Below are positions 46,275 to 60,202 of a stretch of DNA of 64,000 nucleotides, piece by piece. The position numbers and the translations under genes are program-made. The stretch spans positions 1 to 64,000 of the forward strand of contig OZ287718.1 in the NCBI GenBank assembly GCA_965649825.1, read 5' to 3'. The notes beneath the pieces were generated by a model. The model saw only the letters and a program-made list of their open reading frames with translations, had not been told where the DNA came from and did no database searches. The stretch is from Penicillus capitatus. Taxonomy: Eukaryota > Chlorophyta. Position 1 is the first letter of the stretch, and every line of letters begins with the position of its first letter.

Positions 46275-47540
46275 TCAAAGCTCCCAGTTCTTTGGCCAGA
46301 GCTTGTCTTTGATCCACATATAGATGGGAACCAAGAAATAATAGAATCCGGCGGCGGAGCCCAAAAAGAAACGGAGAAGGAAGGAGAAGGGATTGAAGGC
46401 GTCTTCCACGGATTCTTGCTTGGGTCCTAAATCCAATGGCGATACGCCTCCCTACACAGTCATGCCGAGAACAGTCACATCACGGAGGATTTGTGACCTT
46501 CGGTTTTACGCCCGTCACAGAACAACCCATGATTAGACCGTGACGCCGCACACCTCTGTACCACTTGGGTCCGATCCTGGTAATGCGGACATCCGTGAAG
46601 CCAGCCTTGGTAAACCACTGAGCACAGCACAAGTGTTTTTATAATGTACAGTGTCCATTGCCAGACGAGAGGTGAGATGTTACGTCGGTGTATTCCTGTT
46701 CGGTTGGAAAGAGCATCCAGACGTCAGCAAAGAAGCGTGAGAGCCAGAAGGTTGGGTGGACAGGACCAATGAGACATGCGACTCCGTTTGGCTTCAAGAC
46801 GCGATAGGCCTCACAGATCCCACGTTGCGGCTCCGGCCAGTATTCGATGCTCCCGGCACTCACATACCGATCGAATCGATCGGTTTCGACAGGCAAGTCC
46901 TCAGCATCTCCCTGTAAGCAGAACACGGCGTCAAACAACAACTGAGTCGTCACAGAAGAATCATGCGCACTTCCATAAAGGTTACTCCTTGCAGATCCTG
47001 TTTCTTCTTAGCTTTGGCCATTTGATGCGGAGACTGATCGATGAGTGTGACATTCTCCGGATGTATTGTCTTTACGATCCCCTGTGTACAGAACCCTGTA
47101 CCGCCACCCACATCCACGACCTATCCATCTCGCGCCATCGAAGGATGTCCTGTTGTCATGTTGACTGGTCGTACTTTAAGATCTGGATCATCAAGTTCAG
47201 CAGGAACGAGTGCATCTGTTCGCATGTCCACTGTCCAGTGACCCGGATTGACGATCACATCGTAGACCAGACTCAAAAAGCGATAGAAGAAGAAAGCTTC
47301 TTTCTTATGCTGGATGAAACGCGGGGTGGAGCTCAAGTCTCGAGCATAGGTCGTGGTCTCGGTCGCCGTCGTCGACGATGACGATGATTCGATCGCGAAG
47401 GGTACGATGCGTGTGAACAGGACGTCACTGTTGCGTCGTCGGGGGTAGCGCTGCGATCGGCGTTTTGGCAACGCACGGGGTGTCGGGATACGTGTCGACA
47501 CGCAAAGCGGCTGAGCATTCGCTAAGACACTCGACTTCAT
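46275..47540 (-). CDS. VTE3: MPBQ/MSBQ methyltransferase
   Basis: Starts at ATG 47540 and ends at 46275. There are at least five exons, with introns of about 43-70 nt (for example 47116-47169 and 46485-46527). The Ser/Arg-rich N-terminus is a probable plastid transit peptide. The catalytic part has the SAM-binding VVDVGGGTGFCTQGI and the family blocks GDAEDLPVETDRFD, SAGSIEYWPEPQRG, GPVHPTFWLSRFFADVW and IGPKWYRGVRRHGLIMGCS. A hydrophobic C-terminal helix (AGFYYFLVPIYMW) matches the inner-envelope anchor of the plant enzyme. It methylates 2-methyl-6-phytyl- and solanesyl-benzoquinol on the way to tocopherol and plastoquinone. This plant-type form is strong evidence of a photosynthetic ancestry. 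Conservation is high, so the function call is secure. Location is inferred. Confidence 0.93.
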
Positions 47541-47577
47541 GACAACGCCTCGAACAAACATGGTCTCTCACGTCCCA

Positions 47578-49516
47578 TCACGATTTCTTCAGAAACGAGT
47601 CAATAAAAGCCGAATCTTCCGGTCGGAGATTAGACCTGTCCACTTTTTCCATGACTTGACGGGTGATGTCATTCGGGGCCACGCGGTTCTTCTGCATCCT
47701 CCGGATGAGATCGAGAATCTCTTGAATGGGATGATCGTTGTTCACGAGGCCCTCCAGCAAGGTGGTGTAGGTAACAACCGATGGCCAGTTATTGTCCTCA
47801 CGCATGGTTATCAGCAGTCTCATAGCACGCTGTTGTTCGCCGACAGCAACCCAGACACGAATGATGGCGTTGTAAATGTAACTGTCGAATTTGATGCGAT
47901 GCTGTTGCATTTTGACCACAAGGCTGTTCACCATGTCTGCATTCTTAGCTCGGAAGCACGCGTTGAGGAGAGTAGCAAAGACATAGCTGTCCAGTTTCAT
48001 CTCCTGACTCTCCATCTCATTCAGAATCTGTAAACAGGGCTCCAGATAGGTCAGTCCATCAGCAGGATTTCCCAGCTCGATGTAGAGCTTCATGAGGTTC
48101 GTGTAGGTGAACACCGTCAACTCGACACCCTTCTCCTTCATTTCGTTGAACAGACGAACACCCTCATCCAAGTCTTTCAGCCACAAGCACAGCACCAGGA
48201 ACTGACTGCAAGTAAAAGTGTCGGGCTTGCAGCCTGACTCTTGCATCATTTCCAGCACTCTTCGGCATTCTGCATAGACATTGGGTTCGTGCTTCTGTTT
48301 CTTTACTGCCTGAACGTAGCTTCCAATGATGCAGTTGTAGATAACCGCAGTGGGCCGAAGGCCTGCATTCTTCATGTCTTCATAGAATACCCAAGCTTGT
48401 CGCCAGTCTCCTGCTTTCATAGCACAGCGTATCAGCAAGGAAAGTGAACGGTAGGATGGCCTGATGTACAACGCCTGCATCTCATGGTAGAAGTTATTGA
48501 CATAGCTCATGCTCTGCTTGCCGTCTGAGAAGAGTTTAAAGAGCATGTCATAGGTACCAGAGTCCATTGCTCGTTGATGATGATGTTTCATGAGGTTGTA
48601 CAGAGCCAGGACATTGTTAACATCTCCTGCCTCGTAGTAGACGGTCATGGCTGCACCATAGACAGGCACGGTGGTACGAATGTGACGATTCTGCATGTCA
48701 CGCAGGAGCTCGGTGCATTTCTCGGCTGCCTTATGCGGTCCCAGGTCCATGAAACGGCATCCACTGATCAAAGCACCGTAGACAGCTGGCTGGGGCTCCA
48801 TTCCCGCAAGCAACATTTCTTCAAAATAGAACATGCCTCTTTGAAAGGCACCGCTCCGAACGCAGGCATCGATCACCGTCGTATAACCATATTGGCTTAT
48901 CTTCAGGCCCTCCGTCTGTTTCATCTCCTGAAAGTAATCCTGTGCCATTTTGGCGTCCTTGAGCTGGGAACAGGCATGCATCACTGTGGTGTAACAGTAC
49001 TCATCGGGAAGAACTCCATTCCTTTTCATGCTTTCAAACAGACCCACTGTTTGACGGTATTGCCTCTTCGCATTCGTCTTTTTCATCAATCGGGAGTAAA
49101 AGCGACATGAAGTCTCCAAGCCTGCTGCCTCTCTCTCTTCCAAAATGACCATTCCTTCCTCTACGGTATCAAACTCAGCATTGCGACTAAGCCGCTGGAC
49201 GACACTTGTCTTAGCCTACACACAATCTCCGTGATCGTCATACAAATCTGCAAAGTAGAATAGTGAACTTGAAGCGCCGGCGCTAACTCGTCTTGGGCTC
49301 TTTGCCTTAAGGTGACATTGAGGGACCGGTCGTTGCCCACAGCATTCTTGTCTGCGTTTTGCACTCGAATGGCGACATGTGATCTTCGCTGCAGTTGAAA
49401 GTTTCCTTCGTTCTTCTGCAAGATGCAAAGATGGATCTTACGGCTATATGATAGAGGGAGGAACTGCCGAAGCGTGTGTCGATGCAAACCCTGGGACGGA
49501 CTGCCGACGACAACAT
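47578..49516 (-). CDS. pentatricopeptide repeat (PPR) protein
   Basis: A long exon (47578 to about 49217) encodes about 540 residues. It contains some 10-12 PPR-type motifs of about 35 residues with the usual YTTVMHAC, TYDMLFKLF, TYTNLMKLY, VYNAIIR-like starts and P at the helix-turn positions. PPR proteins bind RNA in plastids and mitochondria and act in processing, stability or translation. No DYW or SMR domain is seen at the C-terminus. An upstream exon, possibly from the ATG at 49516 (MLSSAVRPRVC, a plausible targeting peptide), is likely but its junctions are not resolved. The gene is divergent from gyrase A, with about 190 bp between the starts. Both products probably serve organelle gene expression, but co-regulation is only inferred. 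Confidence 0.85.
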
Positions 49517-49707
49517 GGCCGAAAAGCGAGAATGATGTGACGTCCTTCAACGAACAACTGTTGGTTTCTGTTGGGGACGTGCGTGCGTGCGAGAGGATGT
49601 GCTGGTCGAGTTCTTCGCGTTTTCGCTTGCGTCGAGAAGAAATAACGCGGCTACGTCCCATTCTCTTGTCCAAGACATCGCCTCTATGTCCGACGCAGCG
49701 ATCGCCT
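49517..49707. promoter_or_regulatory. shared intergenic region of PPR gene and gyrase A
   Basis: About 190 bp between the predicted starts of two divergent genes for organelle nucleic-acid functions. No specific motif was recognised. Assignment rests on gene positions and on the tentative PPR start. Confidence 0.35.
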
Positions 49708-53094
<3,387 letters not shown>

Positions 53095-53679
53095 GAAAAC
53101 CGATACTCCACTGAAACGCTATTGGTTTTGCATTTTGAAGGACCAATGAGAGAATAAGGATGTGCGTTGTTTGGCAATCCGATTGTGCAAGAGCATCTTT
53201 TTCGTCAACCCCTAGGATGTGTGTCTTTGATGTGTCCCGTAATCATGTTCTTTGCAGTCCATCTGGTCTCTTCGGACATCAAGCTCTCTTCGATGAGGAC
53301 GGGTATGTTTTCAGACGTCCCTGTAGCCATCGGACGGAAAGCCGGCTATCTCATGTCTTCTTTGCTCAATGATACCTCTGCTTGCGAATTGAAAGAGTAA
53401 GTGCATCGAATTTCACACAAGGCCACACAGATTGGCTACCTTTGTGGTGGCTGACGGACTTTCTTTACTGCAAAAGTAATAAGTAACAACATCTGTTGAA
53501 AGACAACAATCTTATTGGAGTCAAGATCGTCAACCACACGAGTCCGCCATGGTTGTGGCTAACAAAAATCAAGACACGCTAAGCTTGACAGGATCTGCGG
53601 CGCAACATCCGAACAGTATATAAGAATCACAGTGCATCGACAAACATCTGATTCTTGCGCTGATGTTTGTCTATTGCCA
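53095..53679. other. convergent intergenic region
   Basis: Lies between the 3' ends of gyrase A (plus) and the sulfotransferase (minus). Short frames here lack coding character. Confidence 0.5.
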
Positions 53680-55280
53680 TTACAGATAATCGTCCACATT
53701 TTTGGAAAACCCAAATCTCGTAAAGTCTTCGTCGTACAGCTGGATGACAGCTTTGATCAGATCTCTCGTATAGTACTCGCGGATGATGGATTTACTGTCG
53801 GCATGAGTAACCGGTTTTGGTTTATTCCTCCTTATAATGTGCTCATCCTCTGCGTACAGTGACGATGTGCCATTAACTCCCCAGCCATATGCTCCAAGCT
53901 TCTCCCACAGTTCCACACTGTCCAGAAATCCATGCATGTCTTCTTGGCGTTCTTCATAGCGCCCGATGAAATCGTAAGGCAATGTGCGAACACCACAGAG
54001 TGCCGACTGCGGACGAAAGTGCCGATCCGTCCAGTCCAAATGGCCCCTTGCTTTGGCCCCTCGCATCTTTTCCACAAACTGCTTAAGACTTGGAGGATTG
54101 GATCCTTTGGGCCAGCCGCCAGGAATGCGCATGTACTCATGAAGGTCAATGATTTTGGATCGGTACCCAGAGAGCAACCGGGTGATCGGATTTCGCACCA
54201 ACATCCCTTTCGCCCACTGCGTATCATCGAAGATACGGATCATGTCTTCTTTCCCTTCGTAAGTCCAGTTGTGTCCTGTATGGAAATTGCGGATCTGAAC
54301 TGTATTGCTCTTTTTCCAGTCCTTAATGCCATTCATCCGACGCATCAGCAACACAGCCACAGAGCTGCCGACCTTGGGAACACCACAGTAGGCCACTTTG
54401 TCCTTCACACTCTTGAAGGATGTATCTTTGATGGTCGCAAAATCAAAGAGCGATGGACTGTTGAGGCCCCATGTGTCTGTCGATTCGCATGACCATCGCG
54501 TTCGGCCCTTGATCAAATCTCCAGCCCGATGCAGTATCTTTTCCAATCTGGCGGATTCTGCCGTCCAGTTTGTTTCCCTGCCAACATCTGTCTCGTCCAC
54601 GTCCACTGTAATCTTGCGATTGGAACAGGGCCACGGATCCGTGCCGCTACGATCGACCCACATGGCACGTACGCCTCTTCCCAATGCATCCACGACTCGC
54701 ATCCGCGTTGCATCGCAGTTTGTTGTGTAGCAGAGAAACACGAAATCCGATCCGCGGAATTTCATGAAATACCGCTGCTTGCGCAGCAGATCGACGGAAT
54801 TGTAGAGTCCCTTCTGTGTATACAAGACGGATTCAAAGATCGGGACCAGAAACAGCTGGGCGTCTTTCACTTCACGGACACGTCGTGGCGACTCGAAAAG
54901 AAAGGCACAGAACTCGTTGGGCACATAGGTCTGACAGTCTGTCAGGAACTTTTCTTGGGAGTCTCCCAGCAGCCCCTCGCGTGCCAAATCCACCAGATAG
55001 AAAGGAAGCGTGGTATCTCGTCCACTCCATTTCAGCTGATGCACTTTCACTTCACGATTCTCAGTTGAGATCAGCTGCTTCGTAGGGACGCTGTTAACAA
55101 CGCCAGTATCCTCTGAAAGCGACAGAACAAACATCGATTGATATATCCATGGTTGCTCAGGGCTCACTTACTGCTTTGGAATCCGGAAGAGCTCAATGCT
55201 TTACCGAGGTTAAGATAGAGAAAGCCAGACACAATACAAAAGAGCAACGCCACGATGCCGTTCTGAAACGTCAGCCGCAT
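53680..55280 (-). CDS. type II membrane sulfotransferase-like protein
   Basis: Predicted 513 residues from two exons (55172-55280 and 53680-55112) with a 59-nt intron. The short N-terminus is followed by a signal-anchor helix (GIVALLFCIVSGFLYL), giving type II topology typical of Golgi enzymes. Residues about 270-500 resemble carbohydrate sulfotransferases: KVAYCGVPKVGSSVAVLL corresponds to the 5'-phosphosulfate loop and LVRNPITRLLSGYRSK to the 3'-phosphate site of PAPS. The segment between the anchor and this domain, about 220 residues with LPFYLVDLARE and PRRVREVKDAQLFLVPIFE, is of unrecognised type and could be a second, perhaps glycosyltransferase-like, domain. It probably sulfates a cell-surface glycan. 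The acceptor is unknown. The ATG at 55280 is chosen because it directly precedes the anchor. Confidence 0.78.
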
Positions 55281-56005
55281 TGGATGGAATCTTTACTCGA
55301 GTCCGAGGAGACTGACGCAAAACAGTCTTCTCTTTCTGTTGTGGCGGGGCGGCCGCTCGAACGATCAATGCAGCGGAAGTTTTTACAGACTTGGAGCAGA
55401 AGCATTTCAAAGTTCAGAATCGCACATTTATACCCGAAAATTGATGTGACTCGCCGAGGCAGGTTCAAACACTACAGAAACACGCCTCAGAGGAGCCATC
55501 AGTGTCTCTCTGTGCGATGAACCCCTTCACCACAAGACAGAATGACATGACCCCTTGTCGAAGACAACACTTTCGTACAACGCGCGGCAGTACTGTTGGG
55601 TCAGTCAGTTGGGACAAGACATGAGATGTCGCCTGTCGATCCAGTCATGAGAACAGCCAGAAGGGGAAGGAAGGCGGTAGCCGCTGTTTATCTTTAAAAT
55701 GTTGTCCACTCTACAGCGATCTGCCAGATACTCTGTGCCAAATTATTGGCGAGATCAATCAATGACTGTTTGTGCTGCTTTGCCGTCTTATCCGCGGACC
55801 CATCATGCGCCCGCCCCACGAACCAACCATTACAAATCTTTTCGGATCTGCTTCAGTTTTTCAGGTCGAAAACAAAAATCAATGAAAGAAAAGACAACTG
55901 AGAATATCCGAAGCTTAAGACCGAGAACGGCAACACTAACAAACATATCAATCAATATGAAATAGACGCTCAGCACCCTCAAATGCATTCCCAGCTGCTA
56001 TCGTG
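55281..56005. other. intergenic, no confident gene
   Basis: Upstream of the sulfotransferase gene and downstream of the LRR gene, both on the minus strand. No coding-like frame, repeat or RNA gene was seen. Confidence 0.5.
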
Positions 56006-56902
56006 TCAGTAGTATCCCTCTTCGCCTGACGCCTCCCCTGGTCTCTTTGCAGATTTCTCTGTACCCCAGAGCTCCAGAGATGTCAGTTTCGTCAGCTCAG
56101 AGAGATGCTGCAGTCCTTTCCATGTGACTCTCGTAAATCCGAGATTCAGTCTCACCAAATCTGTCAGCTGAGCGAGGTAGGCAACGCCTTCATCTCCAAC
56201 ATGCGTATTCCATAAACTCAAGCGCTGCAGTTTTCTGAGACTGGGGAAATGACGAGCGCCTTCGTCTCCAATGTCCGTCCGGTCCAAATGCAGAGATGTC
56301 AGATTTGTTAAACAGGCAATATGTAACATGCCTGAGCTTGTAATCTTGGAATCTCGTAGATTGAGAAATGCCAGTTGTCGTAGTCCACTCAGAAACTGTA
56401 CACCTTCGTCTCCAATATCCGTTTCCCACAGCTGCAATACGGTTAACTTCGTTAGATAAGCCAGATGCTGCAGACTCTGGTTGTTAATCGCTGTGCCTGC
56501 GATATCCAGCAATGTCAGTTCTCTCAGACGGCTTAACATGAAGGCGTCACGCGAATGCAGTTTCCACACGACGAGCGATTGCAGTGCTGGGAAACGTCGC
56601 GTCACGGTGTCCAAGGGAAGGGACGAGGAGCCAAATTGAGTGACGGCTCTATTCGAAATCGATAGCTTTGTGGTAAGGGCATCACAGGCGTGTTGCCAAT
56701 GTTTATTCAACAAACGAAGCTCTGGAAACTGACAGCGGTCCACGTGGCGTGCTAAGCAACGAATGATGTCTTTGTGTAAGGATTCCCACTCTCGATACTC
56801 TTGTTCTACCTAAGGTCGCATGTCAGGTCACACATTTCGGCAAAGGTCACACACGACGTTCTTCTGCCGGTCCCAGTGCTTGGCTTTCCTCGATAAAATC
56901 AT
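56006..56902 (-). CDS. leucine-rich-repeat protein with F-box-like N-terminus
   Basis: Two exons: a 45-nt first exon from the ATG at 56902 (MILSRKAKHWDRQKN) and, after an intron of about 48 nt, a long second exon ending at 56006. The start of exon 2 (WESLHKDIIRCLA ... LRLLNKHW) resembles an F-box-like helical segment. At least seven 24-residue LRRs of the AMN1/F-box-LRR style follow (LTVLQLWETDIGDEGVQFL, LQRLSLWNTHVGDEGVAYL). F-box-LRR proteins recruit substrates to SCF ubiquitin ligases, but the F-box here is weak, so a generic binding role is equally possible. Length about 280 residues. Confidence 0.75.
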
Positions 56903-57210
56903 CCCTCTATGTTCTGAACAGTGGGTGGGTCGTGGATAGGTAGGAACGTGGGGCTTCGAATGGTTGGTCTACTCGTGCACCAATTCCAGTGGGTCGCACG
57001 AATACACTGTCGGATGAAACGGCTGGAACTTGAATTTGTTTCTCTTCACTCGGACGCGTTTTGTGTCTTGACGGTCTCGCGCTTGACGCGACGCTGCGAT
57101 GAAGAACAGACGAATGATGCCTGAAATCTTAACCGTCGGCAGAGCCAGACAGTTTAACGATGCAGTACATGCAGCACAATTATTTCAAAAAGAATCGAGC
57201 AAGCGAGATT
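56903..57210. other. short intergenic region
   Basis: No coding-like frame or repeat was seen. It should hold the LRR gene promoter and the 3' end of the WrbA-like gene. Confidence 0.5.
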
Positions 57211-58097
57211 TCAAGCACATAGCAACTTGGCTTTGCCTGCAAAATAAGAACCCTGATGCTCAGCAGCAGCGATCTCAGCCTCAGATGGCTGACGGCTGCC
57301 ATCCGCCGCCGCAAATGTTCCAGCTCCCCATGGACCTCCTCCACGAATCTCGTCCATACCAAAGAGCGCAGAGCCGTGCGTATATCCCGGAGGAATGAAG
57401 ATCATGCCATGGTGCACGAGCTGAGTCAAGGCCGTCATTATGGTTGTCTCTTGGCCGCCACCCTGGGTGCCTGTTGAGGTAAAGAGAGATGCCGGTTTTC
57501 CTGCCAGGGCACCTGATTGCCATAGACCTCCCGTCGCATCAAACAAAGCCTTCATCTGAGCACACATCATACCAAACCTATCCCATCCAGCACAGCGCCC
57601 TCGAGTCGTCGTCGAGGCATCTGGGCGAGACATACCGAGTCGGAAAGCCGAAGACAATGCCATGAGCGTTGGCCAGTTCAGACGCACCGATGATCGGTAC
57701 ATCCGGCTTGGCAGGCGCTTTCATTTTCTCCAGCACTGCCTCGGGCAGTGTCTCGGCAACCTACGTGTATTCTACGTTCTAGAGCTCGGTGACGGTTTCT
57801 TCTTCGCACCTGATATAGGACCCCTTCGCATCCATCCACCGAGTCTATGCCTTTTTTGATAGACTGAGCCAATTTGTAAACATGACCATGCATAGAGTAG
57901 AAGACCACATAAATCTTGCAACGCGAAGCTTCTGTCGCTGCGGGCGTCTCGGTTGTCGCCTCGGCCATTTCTGCTGTTGTTTCCTGCGTAGGCAGATTCT
58001 CTGTTTGCGTCGCTTGCGTTTCTTTGTCGGTGGTTTCGACGTCGACCGGGTCCTTTGATTTTCTTCTCCGATCCAAAGCTCTTCTAATTGATCGCAT
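57211..58097 (-). CDS. WrbA-like flavodoxin-fold NAD(P)H:quinone oxidoreductase
   Basis: Three exons from the ATG at 58097 to the stop at 57211, with introns near 57762-57810 and 57577-57634. The first about 60 residues are basic then Glu/Thr/Ala-rich low complexity, absent from bacterial WrbA. The flavodoxin domain follows with IYVVFYSMHGHVYKLA (phosphate loop), FGFPTRFGMMCAQMKALFD and the FMN-contact region TSTGTQGGGQETT, then GYTHGSALFG. These are standard WrbA/type IV NQO features. The enzyme carries out two-electron quinone reduction with FMN and protects against oxidative stress. No obvious signal for a particular compartment was found. Confidence 0.9.
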
Positions 58098-58357
58098 TTT
58101 GCGTCAAGAACGACAGTCACAATGATGGACGGTGCAATGCCAGTGTCTGCCGATGCGTTGATGCGTTTCTTATGCTACGATACCAACCGACGCATCGGAG
58201 AGGACGGACGGCTGCATGCAGAGACACGTAGACGTGTCGCTATCACTCATTACCGATCTCAATCAATCTTCACATCCAGCTCTTACATAACACTTGCACA
58301 TGTGTGAAATGTAAAGATGCGTGAGTGTCTCTATGCAATAAGAGTGAGATTTAGGAC

Positions 58358-58882
58358 TCAAGAATCGGGACTCGATTTCGCAGACGGTGGCCGTTCTGCC
58401 TCGCCTTCGGGTTCTTCGGCTGTGAGATCGATAAGCTGTGCTTCCGCAGACATGGCTTCATTGTTCGGATCCTCCACTTGGTGTGTGGACTGGGCAAGTT
58501 CTGTCTCCCTCGTCTGCATCGATTTTTTTAGAGAACTGCACGAGGGATGGATGGACTGTGCTTGCATTGGCCGTGTTGCCGGGTTGCATCCGGTCAGAGA
58601 CGTTCTGGCTCAACTGCGTGGCCAACTGCGTCAGCTGCTCGATTTCTCGTGTGCCTAACAATGACCTCACTCTTTTCAACGGGTCTTTTCACGCGTCCCC
58701 TCACTGCTCTTGATTTCTTTGGCTGCTTTGGCATAGTCTCGTTTCTTGCCACTCTCTATCTGTCATCGTCACTACCCTCGGATACACGTGTGAGAAATGC
58801 GTTGTTGCCTTACTAAAGCGATATGATTTGCCAAGTTCTCAACGAGCGATTCGATTCTGCACCACGTACCAGTCAAGTCCAT
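58358..58882 (-). CDS. small helical protein of unknown function
   Basis: Four short exons can be joined in frame from the ATG at 58882, with introns of about 54, 49 and 43 nt, giving about 115 residues. The product starts MDLTGTWCRIESLVENLA and continues into a Lys/Ala-rich helix (KKRDYAKAAKEIK) and a Gln/Leu-rich amphipathic helix (EIEQLTQLATQLSQNV). It ends with an acidic Ser/Pro tail. No family was recognised. Coherent reading across all junctions supports a real gene. Its start lies only 48 bp from the predicted ATG of the divergent hydrolase gene. Confidence 0.6.
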
Positions 58883-58930
58883 TGTTTCAAACAATACCTA
58901 CATACGGTTTTGCATACGGTCTTTCGGAAC
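58883..58930. promoter_or_regulatory. 48-bp gap between divergent starts
   Basis: The ATGs of the small helical protein (58882, minus) and the hydrolase-like protein (58931, plus) are 48 bp apart, so transcription units must overlap or use very short leaders. If the hydrolase used the upstream ATG at 58823, the coding regions would overlap. Confidence 0.35.
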
Positions 58931-60016
58931 ATGTTGCGTACCGGGGTGCTTGTGGTGGCCTGTGCCGCCGTTGTGCATCGACTCCAGCGACTCTCCATCG
59001 CCTCTACCAAGCGCAAAGCCAATGATGGTCGCCTCATCTCCTCTCCAGACGAGACGGGAGCACAGGCATTTGTGGTCAACAGCCAGAAGAACGTGGAACT
59101 CTACTGTCGTCGTTGGGGCTCTCCGTCTGCCTCTCCGACTGCCGCTTTCCTTCTGTTCCACAGCGAACTGCTGAGCGGCACTGTCTTCAAGCGTTTTGCC
59201 CAGAAGATGATGGACAAGGGATATGTGGTCTACGCCATGGATTTGACCGGCTATGGAAAGAGCGGATGGCAACGGGGGATACCCTCACACATCGAGTGCT
59301 ATACGGATTACGTGGACGACATTGCTGCGCTGGTGAAGGTGGCCAAGCGAGAGACAGAAGATGTGCCCATTGTGATGTATGGAGAGGGATTAGGAGCGAC
59401 GTGCGCTTTGGCTTACGCTCTGAATGACGCGTCCAACGCAGCCAACGTGGATGCTCTTATCGCCGCTTCGGCAAAACTGCAGCCGGCCATCTCAACGGAG
59501 AGAGCGGAGCATGGCATCTACGGTATTCTTTCCAAGATTCTCCCATCCTTTTCCGGACCACGCGAAGATCCACCTTACGATATTGCTGGCCTTTTTGTCG
59601 ATGCCGAGATCGGCATGATCGCCCGGAGCAATTTTGAGAAGTGAGAAATGAATAGCATCTGACTTGAGAGAGTGAGACGTGGACGGATCCCTTCCTTCCT
59701 GTTCTTTAGTTTGCAGCCCGCTTCACTTCAGAAGATTCGCGAAGTTGCGAAGATGTGTGCGTTCGTTCAATCGCACATGACAGAACTGACCGTTCCATTG
59801 ATGGTGCTGCACGGCAAGGACGATGTCCGGAACGAGATGAAATTCTCAGAAGAGCTGAAAATGAAGGCAGGATCGATTCAGAAATACATACGTCTGTATC
59901 CTGATGCCGTCCATGGTCTGCTGTACAGCATTCCTGCCACAGTGGACAGAGTCATTGCCGATATCACGGCTTTTGTTGACAACATCATCACGACTTCCCC
60001 GCGTCACACTTCATAG
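58931..60016 (+). CDS. alpha/beta-hydrolase-like protein lacking the nucleophile
   Basis: Two exons (58931-59640 and 59710-60016) with a 69-nt intron, 338 residues. A hydrophobic N-terminus (VLVVACAAVV) is followed by a monoglyceride-lipase-like fold: LLFHSELLSG, the YAMDLTGYGKSGWQRG strand-loop, and the region VPIVMYGEGLGATCAL, where family members have GxSxG. Here the motif reads G-E-G-L-G, so the nucleophile Ser is Gly. The acid (VLHGKDD) and His (DAVHGLL) regions are retained. Family members cleave monoacylglycerols or related esters. This copy is predicted to be inactive or to act by another route. An in-frame ATG at 58823 would add 36 residues but overlap the divergent gene. Confidence 0.85.
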
Positions 60017-60202
60017 ATCTCCTCCCCTTTCTCGATCCAATTTTACATGAACGACATCTGATTTATGGATGCTCTGTTCTTTCTCAATCATCTTAGACGA
60101 GCGATGCCTGACGGATTCTGTCTATGTGTATCAATTGATCTTCCATCCTCTGTCCTGTCATTTCGTCGCATTTCGCTGTCTTGCCCATCATCTTTGTGAT
60201 TG

